From Pseudopyrenochaeta lycopersici (Eukaryota > Ascomycota > Dothideomycetes > Pleosporales > Pseudopyrenochaetaceae), in the NCBI GenBank assembly GCA_003313425.1, contig NHZP01000084.1, positions 1-64,000 on the forward strand: a DNA stretch of 64,000 bases. Reading direction: 5' to 3'. The number at the start of each line of letters is the position of its first letter. Positions within the stretch are counted from its first letter, which is position 1. Positions 1 through 12,032 of the stretch are shown one piece after another. Made by a program: the position numbers and the translations under genes. A model generated the notes under the pieces. It saw nothing but the letters and a program-made list of their open reading frames with translations. It was not told the origin of the DNA and made no database searches.

Positions 1-1499
1 TAATAAATGGTATAATTAAAAAACTATTACCATAATTAATAGCTTGAAACTTAATAGTAGGTTTTCTAAATACTTCTAAAATATTTTTAATTATATCTAA
101 AAAGTACCACTCTTCATCTGTAACTACTAGTTTATCTAATTTAAAACTGCGTTTTTTATTATTAGATAGCTTATTAGCTTCTTCTAATAAGCTAATTATT
201 TCTTCTTTAAAATATATAAATCTATCTAGCATATTATAAGTAGATAGCCACCTAGTAGTATTATCTTTTATTAAAATTTCAGGTCCTAAATTACTTTTAC
301 TTTTAGCTTCTCTTATTAGCTTTTTAAAGGTATTTTTTAAATAGTGATTATATCTAATACTAGATATAATACTTCTAATAGTACTAGGCAAGTTTCTTAA
401 TATATAATAACTATTGTTATAACGACTATACTTATTCTTAATAGTATCTATTTTATTTATAAACTTTCTAGAAGAATTAGGAATAAAAAATATATAAGTT
501 AAAATATATTACTAACTATATTTAAAATGTGTGCAGTACAACGAATATCTATAATTTCTATATTATATTTTTCTTTATAACTATAACTAAGTTTATTTAC
601 TAGACTAGTTATAGGACTAGCATTATCTCTAGTAATAGCTAATATTTTATCTCTTATATTAAAGTCCTTTAAAATACTATTTATATTATTATATAATATA
701 GCACTAGTATGACTAGTTTCTTCTAGAGTTTCAAATCCAATTAAATGGTTTTCTAACTCAAAATTGTTATTATAAAAATGTATAGTAATAGCTAAAAAGT
801 CTATATTATTACTAGAATTCCATGTATCTAAAGTAATAGAAAATTTACTATTATTTATTAGTAAATATAAGCTTTTTCTTTAATAGCTCTTTAATTATAT
901 AATAATTCTAAATCTAATTTTATAGCTCTTCTACTTATATTAGGGATATTATCTTTTAAATACTTTAAAAGATTATTAAAACTAGTACTTTCTATAATAC
1001 TAAAAGGTAAATTATTACTAATAATAAATAGTAATAGTAGTTTCTTATATTCTTCTTTATTAAAAAGCGTATATTTAGTCTTCTTTCTACTATTAGAAGG
1101 ACTACTTAAATTCGTAGAAAAACTACTATAAGCTTCTATATTACTATTATCTTCTATTGTATCTAAAATAGTATTACTATTATCTTCTATTATATCTAAA
1201 ATAGTATTATTATTACTATTATTATTATTATTATTATCTTCTAAGTTATCTAGTATATCTCTATGTTTTAAATAATAATGACTTTTTAAATTAGAAGTAT
1301 TAATTGGCCATGTACTAATAGTACTATAAGTACAACTAGTACAATTTATTTGTATTTTTCGTTTTTTCTCCATCTTCATATTTTAGTAAAACCCGTTTAA
1401 ATAACCTATTTTTAAAAATATTTGGACTTTGATCTAAAGAAGGTAATATAAAATTAGGGGAATTTAATTCTTCTTTAGAATATCTTTTTTTACTCATTT
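1..1499 (-). pseudogene. RIP-degraded hAT transposase (5' part of gene, runs off left edge)
   Basis: Reading leftward from an ATG at 1499 gives a start similar to the second hAT copy at 17422 (KKRYSKEELNSPNF versus QKRFSKEEINSPNF). A one-base frame break near 1380 leads into the zinc-finger-like block INCTSCTYSTISTWPINTSN, then an N/D-rich linker. Around 840-535 the core is recognisable: KFSITLDTWNSS, TRDNASPITSLV and RCTAHILNIV, which are the usual hAT blocks around the first catalytic Asp, the second Asp region and the C/H motif. Stops and frame breaks split it, and base composition is extremely AT-rich, as expected from RIP. The left end is cut by the window. Confidence 0.8.
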
Positions 1500-1893
1500 T
1501 GAATTAGAATAAAAAATTAAAATATAGTAAAATACTGTATATTTATATAATACTATATGTTTATATAATACTATATAGTTATAAGCTCCTAGTAGCTTAT
1601 TTTAGTTAAAATACTAAGTAGTATACTAAAGGTACTACTACACTTAGAATTAATATTTTTAGTAAAAACTATTAAAGTTAAATTTAAAAGTACCTATTAT
1701 AGCTAATATTAAAATTTTAAAAGAAGATAAAACCTAATAGTAGTCTATTTTAAAATATAAAAAAGTAAGCTAGTCCTATTTTAGCCTAGCTTACTGTAAT
1801 TTTTCTAAAAAATAACAAATTTCTAAAAAGTTTAAAATCTTTATAGTACCTAACTTAGTTTCTAGAATTTTAAGAGTTCTTAGAGCTTCTATA

Positions 1894-2369
1894 CAGTCAC
1901 ATGAATAAAGTTTCTTCCGCCAAGTTTTTTCCCCACCAAACTGCACCAAAAAGTTATTAATTATAAGATAACCCTAACTTCTTAGATTTTCAATAAATTA
2001 TATTAAAATTAAAAAGCAACATAGATAATATCTTATTATTTCATTTAAAATTATAAATATTAGAATATATACTTATAAGCGTAGTATGTATAGTTATTTA
2101 TAAAAAAAAGGTAGAAAAAAAGTAGAAAAAGTCGCTTTTTACATACAAATTTAAGGAAAATTAATTTTTCTTATCTTTAAAGATATATTATATAATTAAA
2201 GAATTTTATTTTTATTTTTACTCTTAACTAAACTAAAGTTTTAGTAAAGTTTTATTAATATTATTACTTTTAAAAGGATTAAATATGTAGATAGCGAGTA
2301 ATTTTAGTATAAAAAGTGCTTGTTTTGGTGTAAAATCGCTTAGCGGAAGAAACTTTTTTCATGTGACTG
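1894..2369. mobile_element. Tc1/mariner-type MITE
   Basis: A 476-bp element without coding capacity. Its ends are inverted repeats of about 31 bp with two mismatches, beginning CAGTCACATGAA and continuing AAAGTTTCTTCCGC. It is flanked by TA on both sides (1892-1893 and 2370-2371), the Tc1/mariner target duplication. The interior is AT-rich. Confidence 0.75.
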
Positions 2370-2439
2370 TATATCTATTATTTTCTTATAATCACATGTT
2401 ACTAAGGTACTACTACTCCTCCTATAATTACTGTAAAAT

Positions 2440-2810
2440 ATATTTAAGTAATATACTAAAATAAAAGAGGTGTATTAGTTATTTACTTCTAATAAGCTAA
2501 AATAGGGTAGATATATTAATTATTTATTTCTAATAAACTAAAATAGAGTAGATATATTAATTATTTATTTCTAATAAACTAAATAAAAGAGGGTGTACTA
2601 ACTCTTTAATTTTAATAAGCTAGTAAAAAGAGGGTGTATTAATTATTTATTTCTAATAAACTAAAATAGAGTAGATGTATTAATTATGTATTTCTAATAA
2701 ACTAAATAAAAGAAGGTGTACTAACTCTTTAATTTTAATAAGCTAGTAAAAAGGGGGTGTATTAGCTCTTAAATTCTAATAAACTAGTACTTTAGTATAA
2801 TATATAGTTA
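2440..2810. repeat. AT-rich minisatellite, about 46-bp unit
   Basis: About eight imperfect units resembling 'gtgtattaattatttatttctaataaactaaaatagag', partly alternating between two unit types. A shorter inverted relative lies at about 16595-16745, next to the inverted copy of the same unidentified gene, so the minisatellite belongs to that repeat family. Confidence 0.7.
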
Positions 2811-2916
2811 TAATTAGACTATAACTAGCCTAAAAAGATATAGTTAGAAAAAATAAAGAAGATCTATAAGTAAGTAGCTCTTCTCTCTCTTTTTTAAAAA
2901 GACTAAGTCTCTAAAA

Positions 2917-3022
<106 letters not shown>

Positions 3023-3079
3023 GAGTCTATTAGCTTTTCTTAAGCTAGATTATTCTATTTATATATATATATATATATT

Positions 3080-3890
3080 ATGGCTTCTACTCCTACTACA
3101 AAAAGCTCTATTACTTATAATTTTATTAACTATAGCTCTTTAGTTAGATCTACTAAGTTAGATTCTATACTTAAGGCTATTATTAATAATATTATTATAG
3201 TAAATGATACTAATAGTGAGTATATTATAGAGTATCTAAATACTCTAAGAATTATTTATTATATTAGTCGTTTAGACTACTATAATAAAGAAGAAAAACT
3301 AGTATTTTTAAGTAAGTAACTTTAAATAACTTTGATATTACTCTTTTACTAACTATATATTTAGAATATCTAAAAGAGAATTTTATAGATTTAGATACTT
3401 TCTACTTATTTAAGAAGAAAGATAGTAATCTAAATTCTAATCTTCTAGAAATATTAGATAATTTAACAGATTATCTAATTAATACTAGTATTTTATTTAA
3501 AGACTATAGTAAGTATACTCTTTTAGGTCTACTTTTTATTTTCTAGTTTATATTTTATATTATATACTTATACTAATATATATATATATATATTAGATTT
3601 AGTAAAATATTTTACTAAGAGTACTTATTATAATTATAAAGAAATAAATCTACGAAAAGCATATATTAATAGTAGTATTTATACTACTTTTTATAAAAAG
3701 TATTTTATAAGAAGTGATATATTCTTTTTAGGGAAACTTAATATTTTTAATAACTCTTTTTATACTTTAGAAGAAAAAGAAGCTTTTAATAATATATATA
3801 TTAAAGAGAGGGATTTATTTAAAGAGTATTTAGAATCTCCTTTAGGAGAAATAGACTTTTTAAACTCTATTGTAGATAGTTACTAGCTAA
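3080..3890 (+). pseudogene. Unidentified repeat-family gene, copy A (RIP-degraded)
   Basis: ATG at 3080 opens 79 codons (MASTPTTKSSITYNFINYSS...), stops at 3317-3319, and then further readable blocks follow in shifted frames: EYLKENFIDLDTFYLFKKKD near 3360-3420 and a final block ending near 3887 containing FLGKLNIFNNSFYTLEEKEA. A second copy lies inverted at about 14330-16387 with roughly 80% identity in the first 79 residues, including the start and the segment TKLDSILKAIINN. I do not recognise the family; there is no visible catalytic motif. Repetition, (ACT)n tract and minisatellite upstream suggest it belongs to a transposon or an expanded gene family. Confidence 0.5.
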
Positions 3891-4019
3891 ATTAGTTAGT
3901 TTGAACCTTTTAATTCTATATAATATACTTTATATAGTAGTATTATACTATCTAAGGTAGATAAATCTTAATAGAAATACGTAGTTCCTTCTAAATATAT
4001 ATTTTTATATTCTTATTTA
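3891..4019. other. AT-rich spacer, nothing recognised
   Basis: Short AT-rich tail of the repeat-family copy A. No open frame or element end seen. Confidence 0.6.
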
Positions 4020-4333
4020 CTCATTAGTAATTACTAGTAATTACTAAATTAGTAATTACTAATTTATTTACTAATTTACTAATTAGTAATTACTAAAAAC
4101 CAAAAATTAGTAATTACTAAAAAAATTAGTAATTACTAGTAAGTACCCATCACTGATTACTATAGTAATTACTAAGTACCTTTAGTAATAGTAATTACTA
4201 TTACTATGTACCCTTAGTAATTAGTAATTACTTTTACTTAGTAATTACTATTACTATGTACCCTTAGTAATTAGTAATTACTTTTACTTAGTAATTACTA
4301 AGTAATTACTATTACTAAAAAACGGCAACCCTG
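4020..4333. repeat. TAGTAATTACTA palindrome cluster ending in a hAT-type terminus
   Basis: Many copies of the self-complementary unit TAGTAATTACTA and a longer unit of about 57 bp repeated near 4190-4300. The block contains the end CCCATCACTG (to 4155) and finishes at 4333 with CGGCAACCCTG. The same two terminal motifs bound complete hAT-type MITEs elsewhere in the window (5160-13779, 14137-14172, 14709-15141), so this is a pile of truncated relatives. Confidence 0.6.
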
Positions 4334-4402
4334 CTGTGGCCTAAGCTGCTATGGCCTGAGCTGCTGCATCTGAACTGCTGCATCTGAACTGCTGCATCTA
4401 AC

Positions 4403-4456
4403 TAGCTGAGATGCCCTTAGTGGCCAGGTGACCAGGTCACCAAGTGCATCGGCACA
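4403..4456 (-). repeat. Possible LTR end fragment
   Basis: The segment running from GAGATGCCC to TGCATCGGCACA closely matches 20249-20292, which is the end of the putative solo LTR at 19965-20292. It lies upstream of a Copia Gag fragment, so it could be what remains of that element's LTR. No target duplication was found here. Confidence 0.35.
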
Positions 4457-4894
4457 ATATTTTTACAAAACTTCCAGTATAGTTATAAGAGCTATAGGAA
4501 ATAGCCTTACTATTAAAATATTACAGTCATAAGAGCTATAGAAATTAGTCTTACTATAATCTGTAACCTTAAGATTTCCTTACAAGCGCTTAAGAAGTTT
4601 TCTCAAAGAGGCTTAAGAAATCTACCTATAAATAATTTATTATATGCCTAGTAATCATACTAGCACCATATTAAGGCCTAGGATCTAAAATATTACATAA
4701 TATTATTTATGTCCTAGGCTAAACAACTGATACTAGCTAGATTAGGCTAGTAATTAATTTGTTATAAAAATCTAAAATAACTCTAATTCACTAAAATAGG
4801 TTTATAAGACGTTACCTATCTAGAAAATTATATTTTTGCTATTTTAAAGCTATAAACACTATTATATAAGCTTAAAATAGAGAATATTTTTAAG

Positions 4895-5110
4895 ATGCCT
4901 AAACTAAAAGGCTCTTTTAATTTTGATATCTGGTCTATTAGACTAGAAGCCTTATTAGTAAAAGAAGACTATTTAGGCGTAGTTAATCAAGACTATACGC
5001 TAAATATAGATGAAGCCGATTTAGATTTATTAGAGCAAAGAGCTAATAGGCTACTGCTTTTATTAAACTATCTTCAGAAGACGGACCTCTTCTACAAGTT
5101 AGGGTTATAA
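4895..5110 (+). pseudogene. Copia Gag N-terminal fragment
   Basis: 71 codons from ATG. The N-terminus PKLKGSFNFDIWSIRLEALL matches the LKGxxNYxxW start typical of Copia-type Gag (DUF4219/UBN2-like). The rest of gag and all of pol are missing: the frame ends five bases before the hAT-type terminus CAGGGTTGCCG at 5116. It is unrelated to the Copia element at 8312-13570, which has a different Gag. Confidence 0.65.
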
Positions 5111-5115
5111 CCAGA

Positions 5116-5159
5116 CAGGGTTGCCGTTTTACTAAGTAATAGTAATAACTATTACTAGG
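5116..5159. repeat. Left end of an outer hAT-like element (layer 1 of the nest)
   Basis: Begins CAGGGTTGCCGTTTT, the same terminus as the complete MITE at 14709-15141. Its continuation is at 13780 onward, on the far side of the nested insertions; 13800-13960 is the reverse complement of sequence at about 22650-22770, confirming a shared family. I could not locate its right end. Confidence 0.6.
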
Positions 5160-5544
5160 CAGTGATGGGCAAAAATTAGTAATTACTATTTTTTCAAATT
5201 TTTAAAAGGTTTATATTAAATTACTTAGTAATCCTAAAATTCTAAAATTCTAGAATAGAATACTACTTAATCTAACGGCAAATGACCGCCTTACCACTGC
5301 TTGGCGTAATAATTCCCCATCTACCACTGTTTTCAATACACTACCACACATGTGACCTCGGCTAAAAAAGGACCGAAATACCACTGTTTCTTCCCCATTT
5401 CTTCCCCAAATGCCACCATTTAACTAATCGCATGGCCCACCTTTATTTGGCGGCTATCGCGGCCCTCAGGCAGTTAGCGACTTCACATAAGAAGAGATAG
5501 GTCCGGGATTGTATTATGATAGATCTAGAACCCTATTTATATGC

Positions 5545-8016
5545 TTACAATTGGTCTGTTCGAGCTCGTTTTCTTGACCGCGTTGATAGAGTAGGAGGCT
5601 CTTCCCTCTCGATATTATCCTCTTCTTCGTTCCTACTTACTATAGGTCTTTTGTTTCCCCCTGGTGGACTTGCTGTGACGTTGATGGTAATGTTGGGGAC
5701 AGAGCTAGATGCTCCAAACGTGAAGTTATTATTCGTAACAGTAGAGTTAATGTATGTGACTTGTGAAGCGGCTGCATCATCCTGTGAGGTGCCGCTTCTT
5801 TGCAGCTTATTAGTATCTGGCGACGGCCGGTCTCTATTTGATTGCGAGGCCGGTAGATCTGTAGAGGACTGAGATTGTAAGGTTGGTTGTTCTGCGTACG
5901 TCGTCGGTATCTGCGCCGTAGGAGGCTGGTTATGGTTATTGTTTCTGTTCTCGTTTACTGCTTGTCTAACAGCTCCAATCTGAGCCCCAATCTGAGCCCG
6001 GTAGCGTTCTCCTATAGCTTCAGTTTCGCTAAGGCGCGCGTTTATAGCCCTGATCCGTTGCCAGAGAGTATCCTGATCTCTTGAGTCTGGTGGTTGCGTA
6101 ATCGAGAATTGGTTAGGGAAATTATGGTGATGATTAAGGCTAGGGTAGGGGAGTTGAGATGAGACGCTTTGATTAGGTGCAGTAAGGTGCAGGGAAGACG
6201 CGATCTGGCTAGGACGGTGATAGGATGCTCTAGGTTGACTAAGAGGGTTGGGAGCCTGGCCCGTCCTTCGTTCCTGGAAATACGTTGTGCCTGATTGATA
6301 CCGGTTTCGAGCTTCATCCTGTTGTTCCCTCTGGCTGCTTGACGATACTAAATTTCCTCGTCTCTGAGCCTCTGTCTCTCGCGTAGTTCGTTTCATTCTC
6401 TTCTTAACTGGACGACCTCGGGAGGTACTGATAACAGGTGGCTTTGTAAACCCATTAGGTTCGAGATTATCTAGTAGAACCGGCAATAGGGAGCACTTGT
6501 ACTGCTCACGATACTCAGAAATCTCGTAGAATTTGGCGATATAATCCTCGGGTTTAATATTGAAGAATCGACACACAGCAATTGCATGTCTACAAGGAAT
6601 TTTATGATCTTGAAAAGCGAGATAAGAATATTTCTGAGCTTTAAGCTGAACAAGACGAGTATTCCGGTCTCCTAGATTTGCTCGGTATATAATAGCTACT
6701 AAGTTCTCGCGCTCCTGAGGAGTTATAAGATACTGGTCGCTATCCTCAAGCTCTTTCTGGAAATATGCAAAGGCATAGTTAGTGTACTTTATATCTTTCT
6801 GGGGCTTATGACGTCTTTCGTAGAACTTTGATATTATGTATGTCCATAGGTGGTGGAGTGAATGGAGTATTGGTAGGTTACGAGCCTCTATCTATGCGCT
6901 GTTTACTGACTTGGAGATGTTGGAACATGTTTGCCTAAACTGTGGGAAGTCGACCAGTGGTGCGTATGATGTTGCGTAATGCTCTCTATTGATATGATCG
7001 AGGTAGTGACGCGCGGGAGCTGACAGAGACTTAATTTGGTTAAGACAAGCTTTAAACTTCGCCTTAGTGTCGACTAGGCAAGCAGCTCGGAATATCCTCT
7101 CGACTTTCTTTCTGTATTTGTTTCCGACGTTCTCTGTAAGATGTTGTATGCAGTAATAATGGAAAGCTTTAGGGAATACCTCTGAGATAGCTGGAATTAG
7201 ACCCTTTGCCCGGTCGCTGACGATTGTAAGATATTTAAAATTAGTACGTTCTTGCTTAGTCGTCTTAAGGTTGTCCAGAAAATATTCCCTAAAACTATGG
7301 AGAAAGTTGAGCCACGATTCTTTAGACTTGCTTCTGGCGAACCCCCATATTAATAGCAGGATCTCCTTATTAGAGTTAAGCATTGTTATAATAAGAAGAA
7401 CTAGGTTGTTGTCCGATTTTATATGGGCACTATTAACACAAATGAACTTCTGGGAGTGCCAAAATGCATGAATATAAGCTCGTAGTGCTACGTGGCACTA
7501 TTTAAAGGTTCTATCGTCATCCCTAGATATGGCAGCGTTCGCCCTTAAAGTGGCGTAGTTTCCTTTGTTGTCTAGCTCCGTATTCGAGTCTAAGCCGCTA
7601 TCCGTAATAGCCTTAAGGAATGGAAGGATAAGCTAGAAGGACTTCTCTGTGTCCATAAAGGTACTCTTTTGGATCTTCTTCTTTGCGCGCCACGCCTGCT
7701 TATACGATATCTGATTTAAGTGCTGAAGTCTTTCAGCATTCTGGATCTGGCGCGGCTTTGTTTAAAAATCGCTCTTAACTATATCCCTATGCCGGTGGGT
7801 AATAAGCCTCGCAGAGCTTGATGCTTTCTAGTCGTGATGGGAGCTAAGGTCGCAGGTATAAGGGACGAACTTTCGAAGCTTAAAGTGGTCGGATCGGTTC
7901 ATATAGGCGATTCGAATAAAGAATTTGCACCCTGTGTCGCTGCTAGAACGGCAACTAGCGTGGAATCTTGTTAGGTCGCTGGATGTTACTTTAAAAGAGA
8001 GCCTCTGGGAGGCCAT
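5545..8016 (-). pseudogene. MULE transposase, degraded
   Basis: Blocks in order on the minus strand: a FAR1/MuDR-like DNA-binding start (8016-7828, GCKFFIRIAYM), the transposase core (7383-6892, SDRAKGLIPAISEVFPKAFH then YYCIQHLTENV, typical of the second catalytic Asp and the C/H helix), a SWIM-type zinc-finger block (near 6590, KIPCRHAIAVCRFFN) and a long Ser/Gln/Pro-rich tail (6576-5545) ending in basic residues. Several stops and frame changes lie between blocks (7828-7384 and 6892-6600), so no full protein is made. GC content is ordinary, unlike surrounding RIP DNA. Confidence 0.85.
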
Positions 8017-8311
8017 AACGTGAAAAACTGCCTCTTTTGCGGCCTGGATTGATATAAACGTCTGCCTAACATATAGCGTATTAGGAAGCCCCTGGGAGGT
8101 CTCTATTGTAACTCTTCGTAATTATTTTATCGCAATAACTCGCGATTTTACGATAAAACGCGTCCATTTTAAATCGCGTCGGACGCGTTCTAAGCTACTC
8201 AAGCGCTAATGTAAGAGGTGAGGCTACTAACGAAATAGTGGCATTTGGGGAAGAAATGGGGAAGAAACAGCGGTATTTCGGTCCTTTTTTAGCCGAGGTC
8301 ACATGTGTGGT

Positions 8312-8486
8312 TGTCAGAATTTAATGAATCTTTTTGGTCATGATCGTGGATCCGAATTGATTGTATTTTCGTTGGTTCTGTTTTCTCTCCTTTTTAAACA
8401 CAGACCTGATACATCGATGATACATAGGTGATACCGTCTACGATGCAGTATTCGTATACTTCAGTTTTTATGCCTCTTATCTGACA
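8312..8486 (-). repeat. 3' LTR of Copia element
   Basis: 175 bp, TGTCAG...CTGACA, identical to the copy at 13396-13570. It is the downstream LTR because the genes read leftward. Confidence 0.96.
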
Positions 8487-8534
8487 CACCCCCTCAGCTT
8501 AGAGTGATCTTCTAAGCTGCCACAAACCTATATC

Positions 8535-11500
8535 TTATGCGATTGTCAGATCCTCTATTTGAGTCTGTATGTCTTCGAGTTTTAACTCTTTTGCTAAGGC
8601 CGGTTTCTTGTTTACCAGTCCTAATTGATTAAGAAAGTTCTCCCATTTGTTTGAGGGCAGCGCTTTGGTAAGTCCATCTGCTATCATTTGCGAGGACTCT
8701 ACGTATTTGACTTGAATTCGTCCCAGCAATACTTCTTGTCGTAGCCAGTGGTTGTGGATGTCTACATGTCGAAGTTTGGTTTGAAGTTTTGCAATCTCTT
8801 CCGTAACAAGTCGAATTGTCTGTGTATTGTCGCATTGAATTGTAATAGTCGACTCCGGCAATGATACCTGGAGCTCCTTGAGAAGTCGCGAAGTAAAGAT
8901 AGCTTCCTTTGCTACTTGGGAGAGTGCGAGCAGTTCTGCTTCAGTCGTTGAGGTAGTGACCGTGTCCTGTTTACTTGCTCTCCAGGTAACAAGACCACCG
9001 AATAGCTTAATCACATAACCTTGCGAACTCTTTCTATCGACTGTATTATCGCCAAATGATGCGTCGCTGGCTACTTCAAGCTTGTCGCCTCCTCCCAATT
9101 GGAGTGCTCTTGATTTTGTCGCTGCAAGGTAGAGCAGGACTCTGTCAGCAGCCTCCTGATGCTCCGTGCCAGGGTTGACGAGGAAGCGTGCAAGGCGCGA
9201 TGTTGCGAAGGCTATATCTGGTCGTGTTGTAACGGCGGCAAATAGTAAGGAACCAATCTTACGCTGGTATTTGTTGACTTCTGATGGTGATGCTAATCCC
9301 TCGCGTGGCTGGAGTTCAACGCTTGCCATTGGGGTATCATGTCGGACATCTTTCCTATCTGCAAGTCTGCTAATTTTGTCGGCATAGGCTAACTGGGAGA
9401 GTTGAATTAATCGTTGTTCTCGGTCTCTGATAACTTCAACGCCGAGGAACCATTGCAGGTCTTCTCCACCTGTGAAGGTGTATCTTTCTTGAAGAGCCTT
9501 GATAGTTTGTTGAGCTTCTACCTCCTTCTTCTGGTGATAGGCTAAGATAATGTCATCGACGTAAAAGAAGATGATAATGCCATCCTTGATCATGCAGCAG
9601 GCCTCATGTGGCACTTGTTTGAAGCCTAGTTTGGTGAGGGTTGAGACGAATTCTTTCTGCCATAGGAGCGGTGAAATTCGAAGACCGTAAAGTGCCTTTT
9701 CAAGCTTAAGGATCGTTCCGGGCTTCTGGTATCCTCGTGGCATTCTCATGTAGATTTCTCTATCTATGGTTGCATGCACGAATGCGTTAGTAACGTCGTA
9801 CTGTTTAAGTTCAAGGTTGAACTTGGCAGCGATTGCCATGAGCATTCGAAAAGACCTGCTGGCTAAAGTGGCTGCGTATGTGTCTTGTGACGTGATGTTT
9901 CGTTGCTGATCGCCACGAACGACCAGTCGTGCTTTGCATTTAATAAGGCGATGGTGTTTGTCCAATTTGTAGGTATACACCCACATGCAGTCTAATATTT
10001 GGTGACCTTTCCGTTTGATGGGAGTGATTGGCACTTCAGCCCAGGACTTCATTTGTTCATGGCTCCTTAGGTGTTCTCGTTCTGCTTCCTTGAACATTTC
10101 GTACAGAGGATGATCTTCAAGCTTTGAGTAAGTCGCCGGCAGAGGTGGCAATTGGTTTCGGTGAGGCTTCACCCCCTTTGCCAGCATTCTCTTCAGCTGT
10201 GCCTTGTCAATGGGCTTGCCTTCATGTTCCCCTACGTGCCCTGCTTGAGTGCCGGCCATAAATGCTGCTGCCCATGGTTCTGTCTTTGACGAGCCATGTG
10301 TCGTCGTGCTATTAGCTTCAAGTTCGTCGGTCCACGCCTGGCTAAGGAGAGCTACGGGTGGCGGAGTGTCTGGCGGCGTTGGGTATGAGTCCATAACTTT
10401 TCTATTTCGGCAACCTCTTGACTTTTGACCTTGTGGGCTTGAGCTCTCTCCCATCATTGTATCGTCTTCGTAGAACGACCCAGTCTCAGGCTGTCCTTGT
10501 CGCGGTGGTGTAGGCAGTTCAATCGTTTTCACCCACATTGCAATCTCCTGCAGGGTATTGTGCATAAGGTTGTCCATGAGGTCTTCCGTTTTGCCGCTGA
10601 ACACTACGCTTTCGTCGAAGACTACGTCTCTTGTGCTGATGACTTTAGCTAGTGACGGGATCCAAACTCGGTAGATGTTTGTAGATTGATAGCCAATAAG
10701 ATAGCCAATCCAGGCCTTTGGATCCAAGCGTTGCAGTCGCGACTTTCCTCGGTGGGTATCGTCGGTCATTGCAAATGCCTTGCAGCCATATGCTTTAAGA
10801 TGAGCTTGGTTTGGTTTCCGTGGTCCAGTGACGATACCATTCATAGCAGCGACCCTTGTGAAGAATACCTCGTATGGGCTTTTCCAGCGGTTTGAGTAGT
10901 TCGGCGTTCTATTGTACAGGTATACTGCCGCTCTTGTGATTTCTGGCCATAGTTCCCAGGGAAGATTAGCATCCAGTCGTATCGTGCGTGCCTTTTCTTT
11001 TATCACACCCCCTGAGCGTTCTCCTCCGCCATTCTGTGATTGGGTATCAGGAGCAGAAGGCTCGACCTTTATGCCTTTGGACGTGCACCATCTCTTAACT
11101 TCTGGCTTGACGGTCACTATCTCGTTGTCCGTCTCAATCACTTTTACAGAAATATTAAACTGCGTATAGAGGAAGCAAGTGAAATTATCTAGTAACCGAA
11201 TAATAGATCGTGCTGGTCTGTTGTCGGTAAAGTAGAAATCCCAGTTATATGCCGAGAATCGGTCAGTGATAAGCATTTGGCTCTTTTCCTTTGAGTAGCT
11301 CCCCACTTCGTAGTCGTGAAAGTCGATCGCGATTCGTTCTCCCGGTCCTTCTTCGCTCAGTCGAGGTTCTCTGCGGATCCTGCGCTTTGATTTGGCTCTC
11401 CCACATGCGTCGCACTCGACTGTAGTGACGCCTTTGATGCGCACCCCCTCAGATTGTTGGACGAGGTGTTCGATCACTGCGGGCCCTGGATGCCCTAGGC

Positions 11501-12032
11501 GCTTGTGCCATAGTATCGCACTTGCTCTTTGTGGCGACCGCTTGGTTCGAGAGTTGAATCGGGTGTGAAAAGCACTGTCGTTTGCATCTGATTGCTCGAG
11601 TACCCATTGGTTGTGTGCTTCCGTCAGGTATGCGATGATGGAGTTGTCCCATCTCTTTAACGACGTAGGTTCATTCTTATTATCCCACCAAATTCCTTGC
11701 CGTCTGAGTAGTCTAAATGAGACGAGGTTGCATAGAATCTCCGGACAGAAGGCAACGTTCTCTAATCGGAGTATCTCTGTGCCATATGGTGACTTGACTT
11801 TGATATGTACGGTGCCATACCCTTTAATCCATATTCGTGCGTCGCCTGTCCACACGCAGTCACCGGGGATAGGTGGACGGAGGTGGGTTAGGCGTTGCGC
11901 CATGTTGCAGATGTGTATTGTCGCGCCCGAATCGAGGATGAATGCATTCTTTAGCGGATACGGTTGGTTCTTCATTGAGAACACTGACGCGGTATACGCG
12001 GCTTCGATTGTTGATATAACTCTTCCTTCTAG
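8535..12032 (-). CDS. Copia Pol polyprotein (protease, integrase, RT, RNase H), readthrough product
   Basis: Continuous open frame in phase with Gag. Domains in order: aspartic protease (ILDSGATIHICN), GAG-pre-integrase (LWHKRLGHPGP), integrase core (VIETDNEIV, then NGGGERSGGVIKEKARTIRL), reverse transcriptase (QYDVTNAFVHATIDREIYMR, FFYVDDIILAY catalytic YVDD), RNase H (ASDASFGDN, STTEAELLALS, LRHVDIHNHWLRQEV). No inactivating change seen. There is no convincing ATG at its beginning; a GTG occurs at 11984 but lies after in-frame sequence continuous with Gag, so I annotate from the codon after the Gag stop. Copia elements normally use a single Gag-Pol frame or a frameshift; readthrough here is inference from the UGA-CUA context. 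Confidence 0.92.
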   Translation of the reverse strand, partial: LEGRVISTIEAAYTASVFSMKNQPYPLKNAFILDSGATIHICNMAQRLTHLRPPIPGDCVWTGDARIWIKGYGTVHIKVKSPYGTEILRLENVAFCPEILCNLVSFRLLRRQGIWWDNKNEPTSLKRWDNSIIAYLTEAHNQWVLEQSDANDSAFHTRFNSRTKRSPQRASAILWHKRLGHPGPAVIEHLVQQSEGVRIKGVTTVECDACGRAKSKRRIRREPRLSEEGPGERIAIDFHDYEVGSYSKEKSQMLITDRFSAYNWDFYFTDNRPARSIIRLLDNFTCFLYTQFNISVKVIETDNEIVTVKPEVKRWCTSKGIKVEPSAPDTQSQNGGGERSGGVIKEKARTIRLDANLPWELWPEITRAAVYLYNRTPNYSNRWKSPYEVFFTRVAAMNGIVTGPRKPNQAHLKAYGCKAFAMTDDTHRGKSRLQRLDPKAWIGYLIGYQSTNIYRVWIPSLAKVISTRDVVFDESVVFSGKTEDLMDNLMHNTLQEIAMWVKTIELPTPPRQGQPETGSFYEDDTMMGESSSPQGQKSRGCRNRKVMDSYPTPPDTPPPVALLSQAWTDELEANSTTTHGSSKTEPWAAAFMAGTQAGHVGEHEGKPIDKAQLKRMLAKGVKPHRNQLPPLPATYSKLEDHPLYEMFKEAEREHLRSHEQMKSWAEVPITPIKRKGHQILDCMWVYTYKLDKHHRLIKCKARLVVRGDQQRNITSQDTYAATLASRSFRMLMAIAAKFNLELKQYDVTNAFVHATIDREIYMRMPRGYQKPGTILKLEKALYGLRISPLLWQKEFVSTLTKLGFKQVPHEACCMIKDGIIIFFYVDDIILAYHQKKEVEAQQTIKALQERYTFTGGEDLQWFLGVEVIRDREQRLIQLSQLAYADKISRLADRKDVRHDTPMASVELQPREGLASPSEVNKYQRKIGSLLFAAVTTRPDIAFATSRLARFLVNPGTEHQEAADRVLLYLAATKSRALQLGGGDKLEVASDASFGDNTVDRKSSQGYVIKLFGGLVTWRASKQDTVTTSTTEAELLALSQVAKEAIFTSRLLKELQVSLPESTITIQCDNTQTIRLVTEEIAKLQTKLRHVDIHNHWLRQEVLLGRIQVKYVESSQMIADGLTKALPSNKWENFLNQLGLVNKKPALAKELKLEDIQTQIEDLTIA

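Noticed and set aside
5516..6317. Plus-strand and alternate minus frames over MULE 1
   Set aside because: Shadows of the Ser/Gln-rich transposase tail; no motif of their own.
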